Source: Pikeienuella piscinae
Lineage (GTDB): Bacteria; Pseudomonadota; Alphaproteobacteria; Rhodobacterales; Rhodobacteraceae
NCBI RefSeq assembly: GCF_011044155.1
Contig: NZ_CP049056.1
Location: 1,860,001-1,924,000 of the forward strand
Reading direction: 5' to 3'
Length of the DNA: 64,000 bases
Positions 17,739-26,525 of this stretch are shown piece by piece. A program made the translations under genes and the position numbers. Below the pieces are notes generated by a model. That model searched no databases, was not told the DNA's origin, and saw only the letters and a list, made by a program, of their open reading frames with translations. Within the stretch, counting starts at the first letter, position 1; each line of letters begins with the position of its first letter.

Positions 17739-18935
17739 GTGCTGACGCCCGGTTTCGTCGAGGGGCACGCGCACATGATGGCGGGGGCGATGTGGCGCTA
17801 TCCCTATGTCGGCTATCACGACCGGATCGACACCGATGGCAAACTCTGGCCCGGCCTCTCCGCCATCGACGATGTCATCTCCGGGCTGAAAAAGGCCGCG
17901 AAAGCGATGACCGTCGCCGGCGAGCCACCGGAAAAACCGCTCTTCGCCTGGGGGTTCGACCCGATCTTCCTGCCAACCGAGCGGCTGAACCGCCGCCATC
18001 TCGACGCCGTCTCGGCGACCCGCCCGATCGTCGTCCAGCACTCGAATTTCCACCTGCTGACCGCGAACTCGCCGGCGCTGGCGCTTGCGGGCTACACGCG
18101 CGAGACCAACGTCACCGGCGTCGCCAAGGGGCCGGATGGCGAGCTGAACGGCGAATTGCAGGAAATGGCGGCGATGTTCCCGTTGATGCGCCGGGTGGGT
18201 GTGGATTTCCGCGCGCTCTCCGCCCATCTCGACAGCATCAAGGCCTTCGCCAGCATCGCGCGGCAGACCGGCACGACAACGATGACCGACCTGCACGCCG
18301 AACTTCCCGACAAGGACCTCGCGACGCTGTTCGCCACCACCGGGGCGGCGGATTTACCGCTCCGCATCGTGCCGATGCTGGGCGCGGCGATGATGCCGCC
18401 GAAAGAGGTCGGCCCGCGGGCGCTGGAGCTCAGGGCGAAAGCCACAGACATGCTGCGGCTCGGCGGCGTGAAACTGGTGCTCGACGGCTCGATCCAAGGC
18501 TACACCGCCCGGCTCCGCTGGCCCTATCACGTCAACGGCGCGCCGAACGGCATCTGGGTCATCGCGCCGGAACAGGCCGAGGAACTGATCCTCGAGCCGC
18601 GCGAAGCGGAAGCGCCGAACGCCTCAGACCACGATCATGCGCACGGTCACGATCACGGCGCGGCCTATCGGTCGTGGTCGACGACGGGCGGCTATCTCAC
18701 CCGCGCGGATCTGGAAGCGCTTCTAAACGGCCCGCCGGCCGGACTCTTCCGTTTCAAAGGCCGCATCGCGCTCAAGGGCGGCGGCGCGGTCAAGGCGCAT
18801 CTGGTCGGCCGCCTTCACGAGTTGACGCCATGCGACGCCGCGCCGACCCGCGCCGTCGCGATCGGCCTTGCGCCCGCTTTCGAGCCGGAAGCATTCCGCC
18901 TGCGCTGGGATCGGATCGTCTCGCCAACGCCATGA
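17739..18935 (+). pseudogene. Truncated YtcJ-like amidohydrolase fused to CobW C-terminal domain
   Basis: An uninterrupted 398-residue frame with two unrelated parts. Residues 1 to about 285 are a YtcJ-type amidohydrolase: TPGFVEGHAHM (HxH metal site), VQHSNFHLLTANSPAL and VKLVLDGSIQGYTARLRWPY. It lacks the usual 50-70 N-terminal residues and the whole second half of the barrel (families are about 530-600 residues). After VIAPEQ it changes to a His-rich linker (DHDHAHGHDHG) and a CobW_C domain ([38 protein letters not shown]), as in COG0523 metallochaperones, but with no GTPase domain. No ribosome site precedes the GTG. It is probably a deletion product; an expressed fusion cannot be excluded. 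Confidence 0.75.
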
Positions 18936-19149
18936 GACGACTAGCCCCCGAGACGATCCGCGAACCCACGCGCGAGGCCATGCATCAACGCCACTGCGTC
19001 AGCCCCGGCGCAGAGTTTTCCGATCTCACGCCCGAGCCGGGGCGCGAGCGAGTCGCCGCCGCGAATTCCGGTCGCCCGTCCACCGGCAAATGCTGTATGT
19101 CCGGCGGGTCCCATCGGTTCACCATGCAGAAACGACCGAAAGCCCCGAT

Positions 19150-19602
19150 ATGCCAGAACTCGTCTATATCCTGAACGGCCCCAACCTGAACCTCCTCGGC
19201 AAACGCCAACCGGAGATCTATGGGCGCGAGACGCTCTCGGATGTCGAAGCCGCCTGCCGAGAGACGGCCGCCACGTTCGGCCTCGATATTCGTTTTCACC
19301 AGTCAAACGCCGAGCATCAGATCATTGACTGGATCCACGAAGCGCGCGAGGCGGCCTGCGGCGTCGTGATCAACCCCGCCGCTTTCACCCACACTTCCGT
19401 CGCGATTCTCGATGCGCTCAACGCGTTCGAAGGGCCGGTTTTCGAAGTGCACATCTCCAATGTCCACAAACGCGAATCGTTTCGCCACCATTCCTATGTC
19501 TCGCACCGCGCGGACGGCGTGATCGCCGGGTTCGGCGTCGATGGCTATACGCTCGCGCTCCGGCGCCTCGGCGCGCTGATCGCTTCGCGCCGCGACGCCT
19601 GA
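19150..19602 (+). CDS. aroQ: Type II 3-dehydroquinate dehydratase
   Basis: AroQ, 150 residues, dehydrates 3-dehydroquinate to 3-dehydroshikimate in the shikimate pathway. The N-terminal [19 protein letters not shown] motif contains the catalytic Tyr24, and the flexible lid arginine is in GKRQ. The central [12 protein letters not shown] and the VEVHISN-like segment ([19 protein letters not shown]) carry the catalytic His and substrate-binding residues. Length and motifs are standard. The 214 bases before it hold nothing I recognise. Confidence 0.97.
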   Translation: MPELVYILNGPNLNLLGKRQPEIYGRETLSDVEAACRETAATFGLDIRFHQSNAEHQIIDWIHEAREAACGVVINPAAFTHTSVAILDALNAFEGPVFEVHISNVHKRESFRHHSYVSHRADGVIAGFGVDGYTLALRRLGALIASRRDA

Positions 19603-19754
19603 CGCCGCGTCCCCGGTGTGAAGGAGTCGTGATTTCAATTGCGAATTGCGCCGGATTGTTCAATCCTCAATCAGCGTGGGAACATTTGGCGCGCCCCCGC
19701 CCGCCATATTTCGCGCCGCCGACAGGCGAAAGAACACGATTTGAAAGGCGAATT

Positions 19755-20567
19755 ATGACCAGAACGATCTTCAGTCAGGGTGCGAGGCTGGCCGCCGCCG
19801 CGGCGTTTGGCGCCGCGCTCTTCGCCGGCGGCGCCGTCGCCCAGAACGCTGAAACCACCACCGAAGCCGCCGACGAGGCGCCGGCTGTCGATCCGGAGGT
19901 GGTGCAAGCCGTAAAGGATATGGGCGCTAAACTGCGTGAATTGCCGGCTTTCTCCATCAAGGCCGCCCTGTTGTGGGAGGAGGTGTTCGAGAGCGGCGAG
20001 AAGACCGCGGTCATCGAACAGGTCCGGATCGACGCCGACCCGCCGCACGGATTGCGGATCGAGCGATTTTCGGAAGAACGGTCGCGCATCTTCTATTTCA
20101 ACGGCGAAAAAGCGACGCTCTGGTCGCCCAAGATCCGTTACTACGCCGATGCCGAGTTCAAGGGCACGATCGCGGAAATGATCGCGTTCGCGTCCGAGAA
20201 ACATGATCTCGAACTGCCGTTGGCGGATCTCTTCCTCTGGGGCACCGAATCGGATGATTTCGACGCCATCACCGCCGCGCGCTATGTCGGCCAGACCCTC
20301 ATGGGCGATCGCGTCTGCGATCATTATGCGTTCCGGCAGGAAGATATCGACTGGCAAATCTGGATCGAGGACGTCGAAGCTCTGCTGCCCTGTGGGTACA
20401 TGATCGTCGACAAGACGGACGACGCGCACCCGATATTCCAGGCTACCGTGACGGTGACCCCAAAAACGGAATTCGCCGACCAGCGCTTTACCTTTGCGCC
20501 CCCGGAGGAGTCCCAGCGGATCACTTTCGCGACGGCTGAAGACATGACCGCTAAAGACAAAAAGTAA
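19755..20567 (+). CDS. DUF2092 periplasmic protein
   Basis: A 270-residue secreted protein. A signal peptide (MTRTIFSQGARLAAAAAFGA, with AVAQ as the cleavage region) is followed by a domain with VDPEVVQAVKDMGAKLREL, FSIKAALLWEEVFESGEK and DWQIWIEDVEALLPCGYMIVDK. This matches the DUF2092 family of periplasmic proteins with a LolA/LolB-like beta-sheet pattern. The function is unknown. It lies 15 bases upstream of a Gly/Arg/Asn-rich secreted protein, most likely in one operon. Confidence 0.85.
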   Translation: MTRTIFSQGARLAAAAAFGAALFAGGAVAQNAETTTEAADEAPAVDPEVVQAVKDMGAKLRELPAFSIKAALLWEEVFESGEKTAVIEQVRIDADPPHGLRIERFSEERSRIFYFNGEKATLWSPKIRYYADAEFKGTIAEMIAFASEKHDLELPLADLFLWGTESDDFDAITAARYVGQTLMGDRVCDHYAFRQEDIDWQIWIEDVEALLPCGYMIVDKTDDAHPIFQATVTVTPKTEFADQRFTFAPPEESQRITFATAEDMTAKDKK

Positions 20568-20582
20568 TTCAGGAGAACCGAA

Positions 20583-21206
20583 ATGCGGTTTCTTATTCCA
20601 TCGATCGCCGCCGTCGCGCTGGCGCTTCCGACCACGCCGATCATGACGAACTTCACCGCCGCCGTCGCGCTCACGGCGCCTCTGGTCCTGACGATGTCGG
20701 CCGAACCCGCGGAGGCGCGCGGCGGCAGAGGCGGCGGCAGAGGCGGCGGAGCGCGTGGGGGCGGCAGAGGCGGCGGAGCGCGAGCCGGCGGCGGCCATCG
20801 CGGCGGCGGCGCCGTCCGCAGCGGCGGGCGCCAGAACGTCCACAAGAACGCGAACCGCGGCGGCAACCGCAATGCGAACGCCAATCATAACCGCAACAAC
20901 AACACCAACCGAAATCGCAACAACAACGTCAACCGAAACGTCAATCGCGATATCGACCGCTCGCGGCACGTGGATATCGACGTCGATCATCACTATCGTG
21001 GCGGCGGTTGGGGCTATGGCGCCGGAGGCTTCGTCGCCGGCGTGGCGACGGCCGTTACGATCGGCGCGATCGTCTCCACGCTTCCGCCGAATTGCACGAC
21101 CTACACCTATTCCGGCATCGGCTACCGGGAATGCGGCGGCACGTGGTATCAACCGCAATATAGCGGATCGAACGTGACCTATATCGTGGTCAACGATCCG
21201 CGATAA
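20583..21206 (+). CDS. Secreted Gly/Arg/Asn-rich low-complexity protein
   Basis: A 207-residue exported protein. After an N-terminal hydrophobic region ending at AEPAEA come a Gly-Gly-Arg/Ala-rich tract (about residues 44-82) and an Asn/Arg-rich tract (about 85-125, with NRNNNTNRNRNNNVNRNVNR). A compact C-terminal module follows, with a Gly/Ala helix and C-TTYTYSGIGYRECGGTWYQPQ ending in YIVVNDPR. The module's two cysteines and G-x-x-Y-x-x-C-x-G-x-x-Y-x-P pattern occur in other small secreted proteins paired with DUF2092. Nucleotide repeats of GGCGGCAGA encode the Gly tract. The function is unknown; cell-surface binding is an inference from composition. Confidence 0.8.
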   Translation: MRFLIPSIAAVALALPTTPIMTNFTAAVALTAPLVLTMSAEPAEARGGRGGGRGGGARGGGRGGGARAGGGHRGGGAVRSGGRQNVHKNANRGGNRNANANHNRNNNTNRNRNNNVNRNVNRDIDRSRHVDIDVDHHYRGGGWGYGAGGFVAGVATAVTIGAIVSTLPPNCTTYTYSGIGYRECGGTWYQPQYSGSNVTYIVVNDPR

Positions 21207-21214
21207 GACGCCAG

Positions 21215-21239
21215 CCGGCGGGCGCGCCACGCCCGCCGG
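21215..21239 (+). terminator. Strong hairpin after the Gly/Arg/Asn-rich gene
   Basis: A perfect 10-bp stem (CCGGCGGGCG with its complement) and 5-base loop begin nine bases after the stop codon. There is no T run, so it may stop transcription inefficiently or protect the mRNA end. The remaining 225 bases up to the amidase show nothing else. Confidence 0.5.
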
Positions 21240-21465
21240 ACAAACCGCTGTTCAAGACGAAAGCATGTGATCGGGCGTCGCCACGGAGCCGGAGTTTTTT
21301 TCCGAATGCCGAGGTGAGTCGCCAGGCGCGGCGGACGCGCAAAGAGCGGGACGGCGCACATTCCGCCAGGATCGTGTTTGACACGCGCCGTGGTATTCGC
21401 ACCTCCTGACATGACACTGCGAAACCCGACGCTTTCGTCGGCGGCGGAATAAGGGGGGTCGCCCG

Positions 21466-22890
21466 ATGATGACGCATGACGAATGGGTGGATCAGGATCT
21501 CGTCGGGCTCGCGGCGCTCGTCGCCGCCGGCGATCTCAGCCCGCGCGACGTGTTGCTGACCGCAATCCGCGAAATCGAGGCGATCAACCCCGCCATCAAC
21601 GCCGTCGTCGTCACCCAGTTCGAAGAAGCCCTGGCTGAACTCGACGCGCGAAAGACGCGACCGCGCTTTCTCGGGGCGCCATGGCTTGCGAAGGATCTCC
21701 ACGCGCCGGTGAAAGGCCTGCCGCTCGCCAATGGTAGTCGACGCTTTAAGGGGCAGGTCTTCGATTTCGATTCGACCACTTTCAGTCGCATACGCGCCGC
21801 CGGCTTCGGCATTCTCGGCCGCACCAATTCGCCCGAGTTCGGGCTGTCCGTCTCCACCGAGCCGGATCTCTGGGGGGCGACGCTCAACCCCTGGAACCCG
21901 GGCCGGAGCGCCGGCGGCTCCAGCGGCGGATCGGGCGCTGCGGTCGGCGCGGGGCTGCTGCCGGCCGCGCACGCGACCGACAGCGCAGGTTCGATCCGGG
22001 CGCCGGCCTCGTGCAACGGCGTCGTCGGGCTGAAACCCACGCGCGGGCTGAACGCCTTCGGCCCGCACCGGGGCGACCCGAATTTCGGCATGAGCCACGA
22101 GCACGCCGTCACACGCTCGGTGCGCGACTGCGCCGCCCTCCTCGACATCACCACCGGCCCGGATGTCGGCGCGCCCTATTTCACACCAAAGCCCGAAACC
22201 CCGTTCGAACGGCTGATCGAGACCCCGCCGAAGCAGCTTCGCATCGGGTTCATCACGCAGACATTCGACGGAAAACCGGTCCACGGCGAATGCGCCGCGG
22301 CGGTCGAAAGAACCGCCAAGCTTCTCACGGACATGGGCCATCACGTCGATGCGGCGGGGCCGGATTTCGATTCGTCCCTCCTGACAGACACGATGATCCG
22401 AATCCTCTTCGGCTCTCTTGTCGCGATGTTTCCAGGCGATCCGGGGGCGGAAGAGGAATTCGGGTTGGAGCCGATCACGCGCGCAGCGCTCGCTTTCGCG
22501 CGCGAGACGACACTGGCCGAGCATCTGACCCGGACCATGGTGATGAACCGGGAGGTGCGGAAACTCTCGGCGTTCTGGGAGCGGTTCGACATCCTCGTCA
22601 CGCCGACGATGGCGACGCCGCCGGTCCCGCTCGGAACGCTGGACACCCGCCATGACGATCTGGAACGGTTCCTTGAAACGCTTTCCAGCGTCTGCCCGTT
22701 CACCGCGCCCTTCAACGCCACCGGCCAGCCGGCGATTAGCTTGCCGATGCACATGACGCCCGACGGGCTCCCGGTCGGCGTTCAGTTCGTCGGTCGCTTC
22801 GCGCGTGACGACACAGTGCTCGCCCTCGCCGCGGCGCTGGAGCGCGCGGCGCCCTGGGCCAGGCCACCCACCGTTAGCGCCAGCGCCTAG
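21466..22890 (+). CDS. Amidase signature-family hydrolase
   Basis: A 474-residue amidase. The Ser-cisSer-Lys triad is in place: Lys76 in LAKDLHAP, cis-Ser152 in SAGGSSGGSGAAVG and nucleophile Ser176 in TDSAGSIRAPAS. The spacings (76 and 24 residues) match characterised members such as FAAH. The usual GGSIR is AGSIR here. The overall pattern resembles 6-aminohexanoate cyclic-dimer hydrolase-like amidases more than GatA, and there is no gatB/gatC nearby. The substrate is unknown. The long leader carries no clear promoter. Confidence 0.92.
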   Translation: MMTHDEWVDQDLVGLAALVAAGDLSPRDVLLTAIREIEAINPAINAVVVTQFEEALAELDARKTRPRFLGAPWLAKDLHAPVKGLPLANGSRRFKGQVFDFDSTTFSRIRAAGFGILGRTNSPEFGLSVSTEPDLWGATLNPWNPGRSAGGSSGGSGAAVGAGLLPAAHATDSAGSIRAPASCNGVVGLKPTRGLNAFGPHRGDPNFGMSHEHAVTRSVRDCAALLDITTGPDVGAPYFTPKPETPFERLIETPPKQLRIGFITQTFDGKPVHGECAAAVERTAKLLTDMGHHVDAAGPDFDSSLLTDTMIRILFGSLVAMFPGDPGAEEEFGLEPITRAALAFARETTLAEHLTRTMVMNREVRKLSAFWERFDILVTPTMATPPVPLGTLDTRHDDLERFLETLSSVCPFTAPFNATGQPAISLPMHMTPDGLPVGVQFVGRFARDDTVLALAAALERAAPWARPPTVSASA

Positions 22891-23008
22891 GCGACGCCGC
22901 CGGCGCGGCCCCGGATCGGAAAGACCGCGCTGGCCGATCATCGCTTCCGCTGGACCTCAACCGCCGCCGCGGCCTAGCGTTGCGGCGAAGCGAAAGGGGA
23001 GGATACAG

Positions 23009-24022
23009 ATGAACGAGCTTCAGATTTTCGAGCTGGGGCCAGTGACGCTCGCCTCGGGCGTTCGCCTCCCCGCCGCACATCTCGCCTATCGGGTCTATGG
23101 CGAACTGAACACCGCGAAATCGAACCTCATTCTCTATCCGACCTCCTATGGCGCCCATCATACTGACATAGACTGGCTGATCGGACCGGGGCGCATCCTC
23201 GACCCGGAGACCCATTGCATCGTCATTCCGAACCAGTTCGGCAACGGGCTCTCAACCAGCCCAAGCAATTTGCCGGAACCCTTCACGCATGGCCGCGCGC
23301 CGGTTTTCACCCATCTCGACAACATCGCGGCGCAGGATCGGCTTATACGCGAGGAACTCGGCGTCGAGCGGATCGCGCTCATCTATGGTTGGTCGATGGG
23401 CGGGCAGCAGGCGCTCCACTGGGGCGCGCTTCACCCCGACCGGGTGGAGCGGATCTGCGTCACCTGCACCTCCGCCCGCACCAGCCCGCACAACAAGCTC
23501 TTTCTTGAGGGTCTGCGCGCCGCGCTGACCGCCGACCCCGGCTGGTGCGACGGCTGGTTCCGGGACCGCCCGATTCGCGGTCTCCGCGCCTTCGCGCGCA
23601 TCTACGCCGGCTGGGCGATGAGCCAGGCGTTCTACCGTGAGGAAGTCTGGCGTGAGGCCGGTTTCGCTTCCCGCGAGGATTACCTGATCCGCGCGTGGGA
23701 GGGGAATTTCCTGCGCCGCGATCCGACCGATCTCCTCTCGATGATCGAAACCTGGATCCGCTCAGATATTTCCACGAACGAGACCTACAAGGGCGATCTT
23801 AAGGCTGCGCTCGGCGCGATCCGCGCGCCGACGATCGTCATGCCTTCCGACACCGACCTCTACTTCACCGCAGAGGACAGCCGGATCGAAACCGCGTTGA
23901 TGCCGAACGCCGAGTTGCGGCCCCTCCGCTCGATCCACGGCCATCGCGCCGGCAACCCGAGCGACTCGCCCGAAGACGAAGCCGCCATCAGGGGCGCCGT
24001 GCGCGAGTTGCTCGCCCGCTGA
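23009..24022 (+). CDS. MetX-like alpha/beta hydrolase
   Basis: A 337-residue alpha/beta-hydrolase of the homoserine O-acetyltransferase superfamily. The nucleophile elbow is IYGWSMGGQQAL (Ser129). The acid and base are expected at MPSDTDLYF (Asp) and SIHGHRAGNP (His). Family-like features include LAYRVYGELNTAKSNLILYP and NQFGNGLSTSPSN. True MetX proteins have GGSMGGMQ and usually sit under a SAM riboswitch or beside metW; neither is seen here, so a methionine role is doubtful. The start is chosen for its GGGGAGG Shine-Dalgarno sequence. Confidence 0.8.
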   Translation: MNELQIFELGPVTLASGVRLPAAHLAYRVYGELNTAKSNLILYPTSYGAHHTDIDWLIGPGRILDPETHCIVIPNQFGNGLSTSPSNLPEPFTHGRAPVFTHLDNIAAQDRLIREELGVERIALIYGWSMGGQQALHWGALHPDRVERICVTCTSARTSPHNKLFLEGLRAALTADPGWCDGWFRDRPIRGLRAFARIYAGWAMSQAFYREEVWREAGFASREDYLIRAWEGNFLRRDPTDLLSMIETWIRSDISTNETYKGDLKAALGAIRAPTIVMPSDTDLYFTAEDSRIETALMPNAELRPLRSIHGHRAGNPSDSPEDEAAIRGAVRELLAR

Positions 24023-24093
24023 ATTAGTCCGCGCGGAATCATCTCCCAGAGGACTGAAGAAACGCCTTCTCCGCTGGATTATGTGTGGTTTTC

Positions 24094-24837
24094 ATGCATT
24101 CTGTCCCGAGCACGGGAGAGAACGCACAATTGCAGGATTTCGCCACCACGCTCGCCAGCGCATTCGGGCTGATCTTCGTCTGGGACCCGGACCTGGTCGA
24201 GATCATCGGCCTTTCGCTCCGCGTCACGCTGGCGGCGGTCATTCTCGCCTGCCTGATCGGACTGCCGCTCGGCGCGGCGGTGGGGGCCTTCCGCTTTCCG
24301 GGGCGCACGGTCGCAACGCTCGTCCTCAATTCGATGATGGGCCTGCCGCCCGTCGTCGTCGGGCTCTTCGTCTATCTCCTGCTCTCCGCCTCCGGCCCTC
24401 TCGGCGTGCTCGGACTTCTCTACACCCCCACGGCGATGATCATCGCGCAGACGATCCTCGTCACCCCGATCGTCGCCGCGCTCACGCGGCAGGTGGTTGA
24501 GGATCTGAACCGCGAATATGCTGAGCAATTCGCCTCGTTTGGCGTCCGCCCGATCGACCGCGCGGCCGCGCTGCTCTGGGACGCACGCTACAGCCTTCTC
24601 ACCGTCGCGCTCGCCGGGTTCGGCCGGGCGGTGGCGGAGGTCGGGGCGGTGATCATGGTCGGCGGCAACATTAACCATGTCACGCGGGTCATGACGACGA
24701 CGATCGCGCTCGAGACGTCGAAGGGCAATCTGGAGTTGGCGCTTGCGCTCGGCGTCATTCTTCTGACCATCGCCCTGGTCGTGAACGCCGCGGTGATGAC
24801 GCTCCGCGCCTCGGCGACAAGGGCGGCCTATGCCTGA
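24094..24837 (+). CDS. tupB: Tungstate ABC transporter permease
   Basis: A 247-residue inner-membrane permease with five to six helices. An EAA-type loop with EYAEQFASFGVRPIDRAAALLW lies near residue 150, followed by GFGRAVAEVGAVIMVGGNI, both typical of TupB-type permeases. It overlaps the ATPase gene by eight bases. An in-frame GTG at 24085 is an alternative start. Assignment to tungstate rather than molybdate rests on the downstream TupA-type binding protein. Confidence 0.88.
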   Translation: MHSVPSTGENAQLQDFATTLASAFGLIFVWDPDLVEIIGLSLRVTLAAVILACLIGLPLGAAVGAFRFPGRTVATLVLNSMMGLPPVVVGLFVYLLLSASGPLGVLGLLYTPTAMIIAQTILVTPIVAALTRQVVEDLNREYAEQFASFGVRPIDRAAALLWDARYSLLTVALAGFGRAVAEVGAVIMVGGNINHVTRVMTTTIALETSKGNLELALALGVILLTIALVVNAAVMTLRASATRAAYA

Positions 24838-25639
24838 ACTCCTGCCGATTAGCCACGACGCGACGGTGGTGGAGAACGCGTTCGCCCCGCCTCTGATGGA
24901 GACGCGCGGGCTCGTCTTCGACGCAGGCGGAAAACGGCTGATCGACGGGGTCGAGCTTTCGATCCGACCCGGCCGACTGACTGCCGTGATGGGGGCGAAC
25001 GGCGCCGGAAAAAGCCTGCTGCTGCGCCTGATGCATGGGCTGATCACGCCCGGCGCCGGCGCGGTCCAATGGCGCGGGCGCCCGCTCGACCGCGCGGCGC
25101 GTCTCAAGCAGGCGATGGTCTTTCAACGCCCGGTGATGCTCCGCCGTTCGGTCCTCGCCAATATCCGCTTCGCGCTCGCCGTTCGCGGCTTCACCGGCGC
25201 CGAGCGCGCGCGACGAGAGGCGGAGGCGCTGGAGCGAGCCCATCTTGGCGCCCTCGCCCGCAGCCCGGCCCGGGTGTTGTCAGGCGGAGAGCAGCAGCGC
25301 CTCGCCGTCGTCCGCGCCCTCGCCTGCGGGCCGGAGCTGCTCTTTCTCGACGAGCCGACCGCCAGCCTCGACCCCGCTTCGACCCACGCGATCGAGGCGC
25401 TGATCCGCGAAGCGCGGACCGAGGGCGTGACCGTGGTCGTCATCACCCATGACCTCGGCCAAGCGCGGCGGCTCGCCGAAGATGTCGCCTTCCTCCATGA
25501 GGGCCGTCTGACGGAGTTCGGCCCGGCCGCGCGCGTCCTCGACGCGCCGCGCTCGGCCGCGGCGCGGGCCTGGATCGACGGCCGCCTTTATCTCGAACAC
25601 GACAACCATCCGACGACAAGCAAGGGAGACGCCCCATGA
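24830..25639 (+). CDS. tupC: Tungstate ABC transporter ATP-binding protein
   Basis: A 269-residue ABC ATPase: Walker A MGANGAGKSLLL, signature LSGGEQQRLAVVRAL, Walker B ELLFLDEPTASLD and the switch His in VVITHD. It lacks the C-terminal MOP domain found in ModC, as expected for TupC. Its start overlaps tupB and its end overlaps tupA (ATGA), so the three are translated as a unit. Confidence 0.9.
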   Translation: MPELLPISHDATVVENAFAPPLMETRGLVFDAGGKRLIDGVELSIRPGRLTAVMGANGAGKSLLLRLMHGLITPGAGAVQWRGRPLDRAARLKQAMVFQRPVMLRRSVLANIRFALAVRGFTGAERARREAEALERAHLGALARSPARVLSGGEQQRLAVVRALACGPELLFLDEPTASLDPASTHAIEALIREARTEGVTVVVITHDLGQARRLAEDVAFLHEGRLTEFGPAARVLDAPRSAAARAWIDGRLYLEHDNHPTTSKGDAP

Positions 25640-26463
25640 TCAGACGCTCATTTCTCGGACTCGCCGGAGCGGCCATTCTTGCCCTCGGCGCGGCCGCTCC
25701 GGCCGTGGCTCAGGACAAGTTCATCATCGTGCAGTCGACAACCTCCACGCTGAATTCCGGGCTGTTCGATCATCTCCTGCCGCTCTTTACCGAAGAGACC
25801 GGCGTCGAGGTCCGCGTCGTCGCCGTCGGCACCGGGCAGGCGATCAAGAACGCGGCGAATGGCGACGGTGACGTGCTTTTCGTCCATGCGAAACCGGCCG
25901 AGGAGAAATTCGTCGCCGCCGGCGACGGCGTGGAGCGGTTCGACGTGATGTACAACGATTTTGTCATCGTCGGTCCGCCCTCCGATCCGGCCGGCGTCTC
26001 GGGTTCGAGCGACGTCGTCGCGGCGCTCACCAAGATCGCAGAGGCGGAAGCCCCCTTCGCGTCTCGCGGCGACGACAGCGGCACCAACAAGGCCGAACTG
26101 CGGCTCTGGAAGGAGGCCGGGATCGACGTCAGCGCCGCTTCAGGCGGCTGGTATCGCGAAACCGGCTCCGGCATGGGCGCGACGCTCAACACCGGCACCG
26201 GCATGGGCGCCTATATCATGACCGATCGCGCGACCTGGATCTCCTTCGGCGCGAAGGGCGATTACGAGGTCGCTGTCGAGGGCGACCCGAAGATGTTCAA
26301 CCAGTACGGAATCATTCTGGTGAGCAAGGACAAGCACCCGAACGTGAAAGCCGATCTTGGCCAGATGTTCGTCGACTGGGTTATTTCGGATGAGGGCCAA
26401 GCCGCCATCGCCGCCTACAAGGTCGATGGCCAGCAGCTCTTCTTCCCCAACGCCGGGAGCTGA
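25636..26463 (+). CDS. tupA: Tungstate-binding periplasmic protein
   Basis: A 275-residue exported binding protein with a signal peptide ending at AVAQ. The mature N-terminus IIVQSTTSTLNSGLFDHLLP contains the T-T-S-T-x-x-S-G-L signature of TupA proteins, which bind tungstate in strong preference to molybdate. FASRGDDSGTNKAEL is the second oxyanion-binding loop. It completes tupBCA. Selectivity is known for characterised relatives and inferred here. It converges with a regulator gene and, beyond it, a formate dehydrogenase operon, a likely consumer of W or Mo. Confidence 0.92.
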   Translation: MIRRSFLGLAGAAILALGAAAPAVAQDKFIIVQSTTSTLNSGLFDHLLPLFTEETGVEVRVVAVGTGQAIKNAANGDGDVLFVHAKPAEEKFVAAGDGVERFDVMYNDFVIVGPPSDPAGVSGSSDVVAALTKIAEAEAPFASRGDDSGTNKAELRLWKEAGIDVSAASGGWYRETGSGMGATLNTGTGMGAYIMTDRATWISFGAKGDYEVAVEGDPKMFNQYGIILVSKDKHPNVKADLGQMFVDWVISDEGQAAIAAYKVDGQQLFFPNAGS

Positions 26464-26525
26464 ATGGCGGCGCGGCGGGCGCCTCGTCTGATCCGACGCG
26501 CCGTCCGCCTCCGCCCGACAAGCGC

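Noticed and set aside
16149-18935. Insertion sequence causing the damage in the peptide-transport and amidohydrolase region.
   Set aside because: No transposase, terminal inverted repeats or target duplications were found. Point indels and deletion junctions explain it better.
20720-20960. Short repeated units that look CRISPR-like.
   Set aside because: They are codon-level repeats encoding Gly/Arg and Asn/Arg tracts inside a secreted protein, with no spacers of constant length and no cas genes.
22891-23008. SAM-II riboswitch in front of the MetX-like gene.
   Set aside because: The 118-base leader shows no recognisable SAM-II pseudoknot elements, and the protein lacks the usual GGSMGGMQ, so methionine control is not supported.
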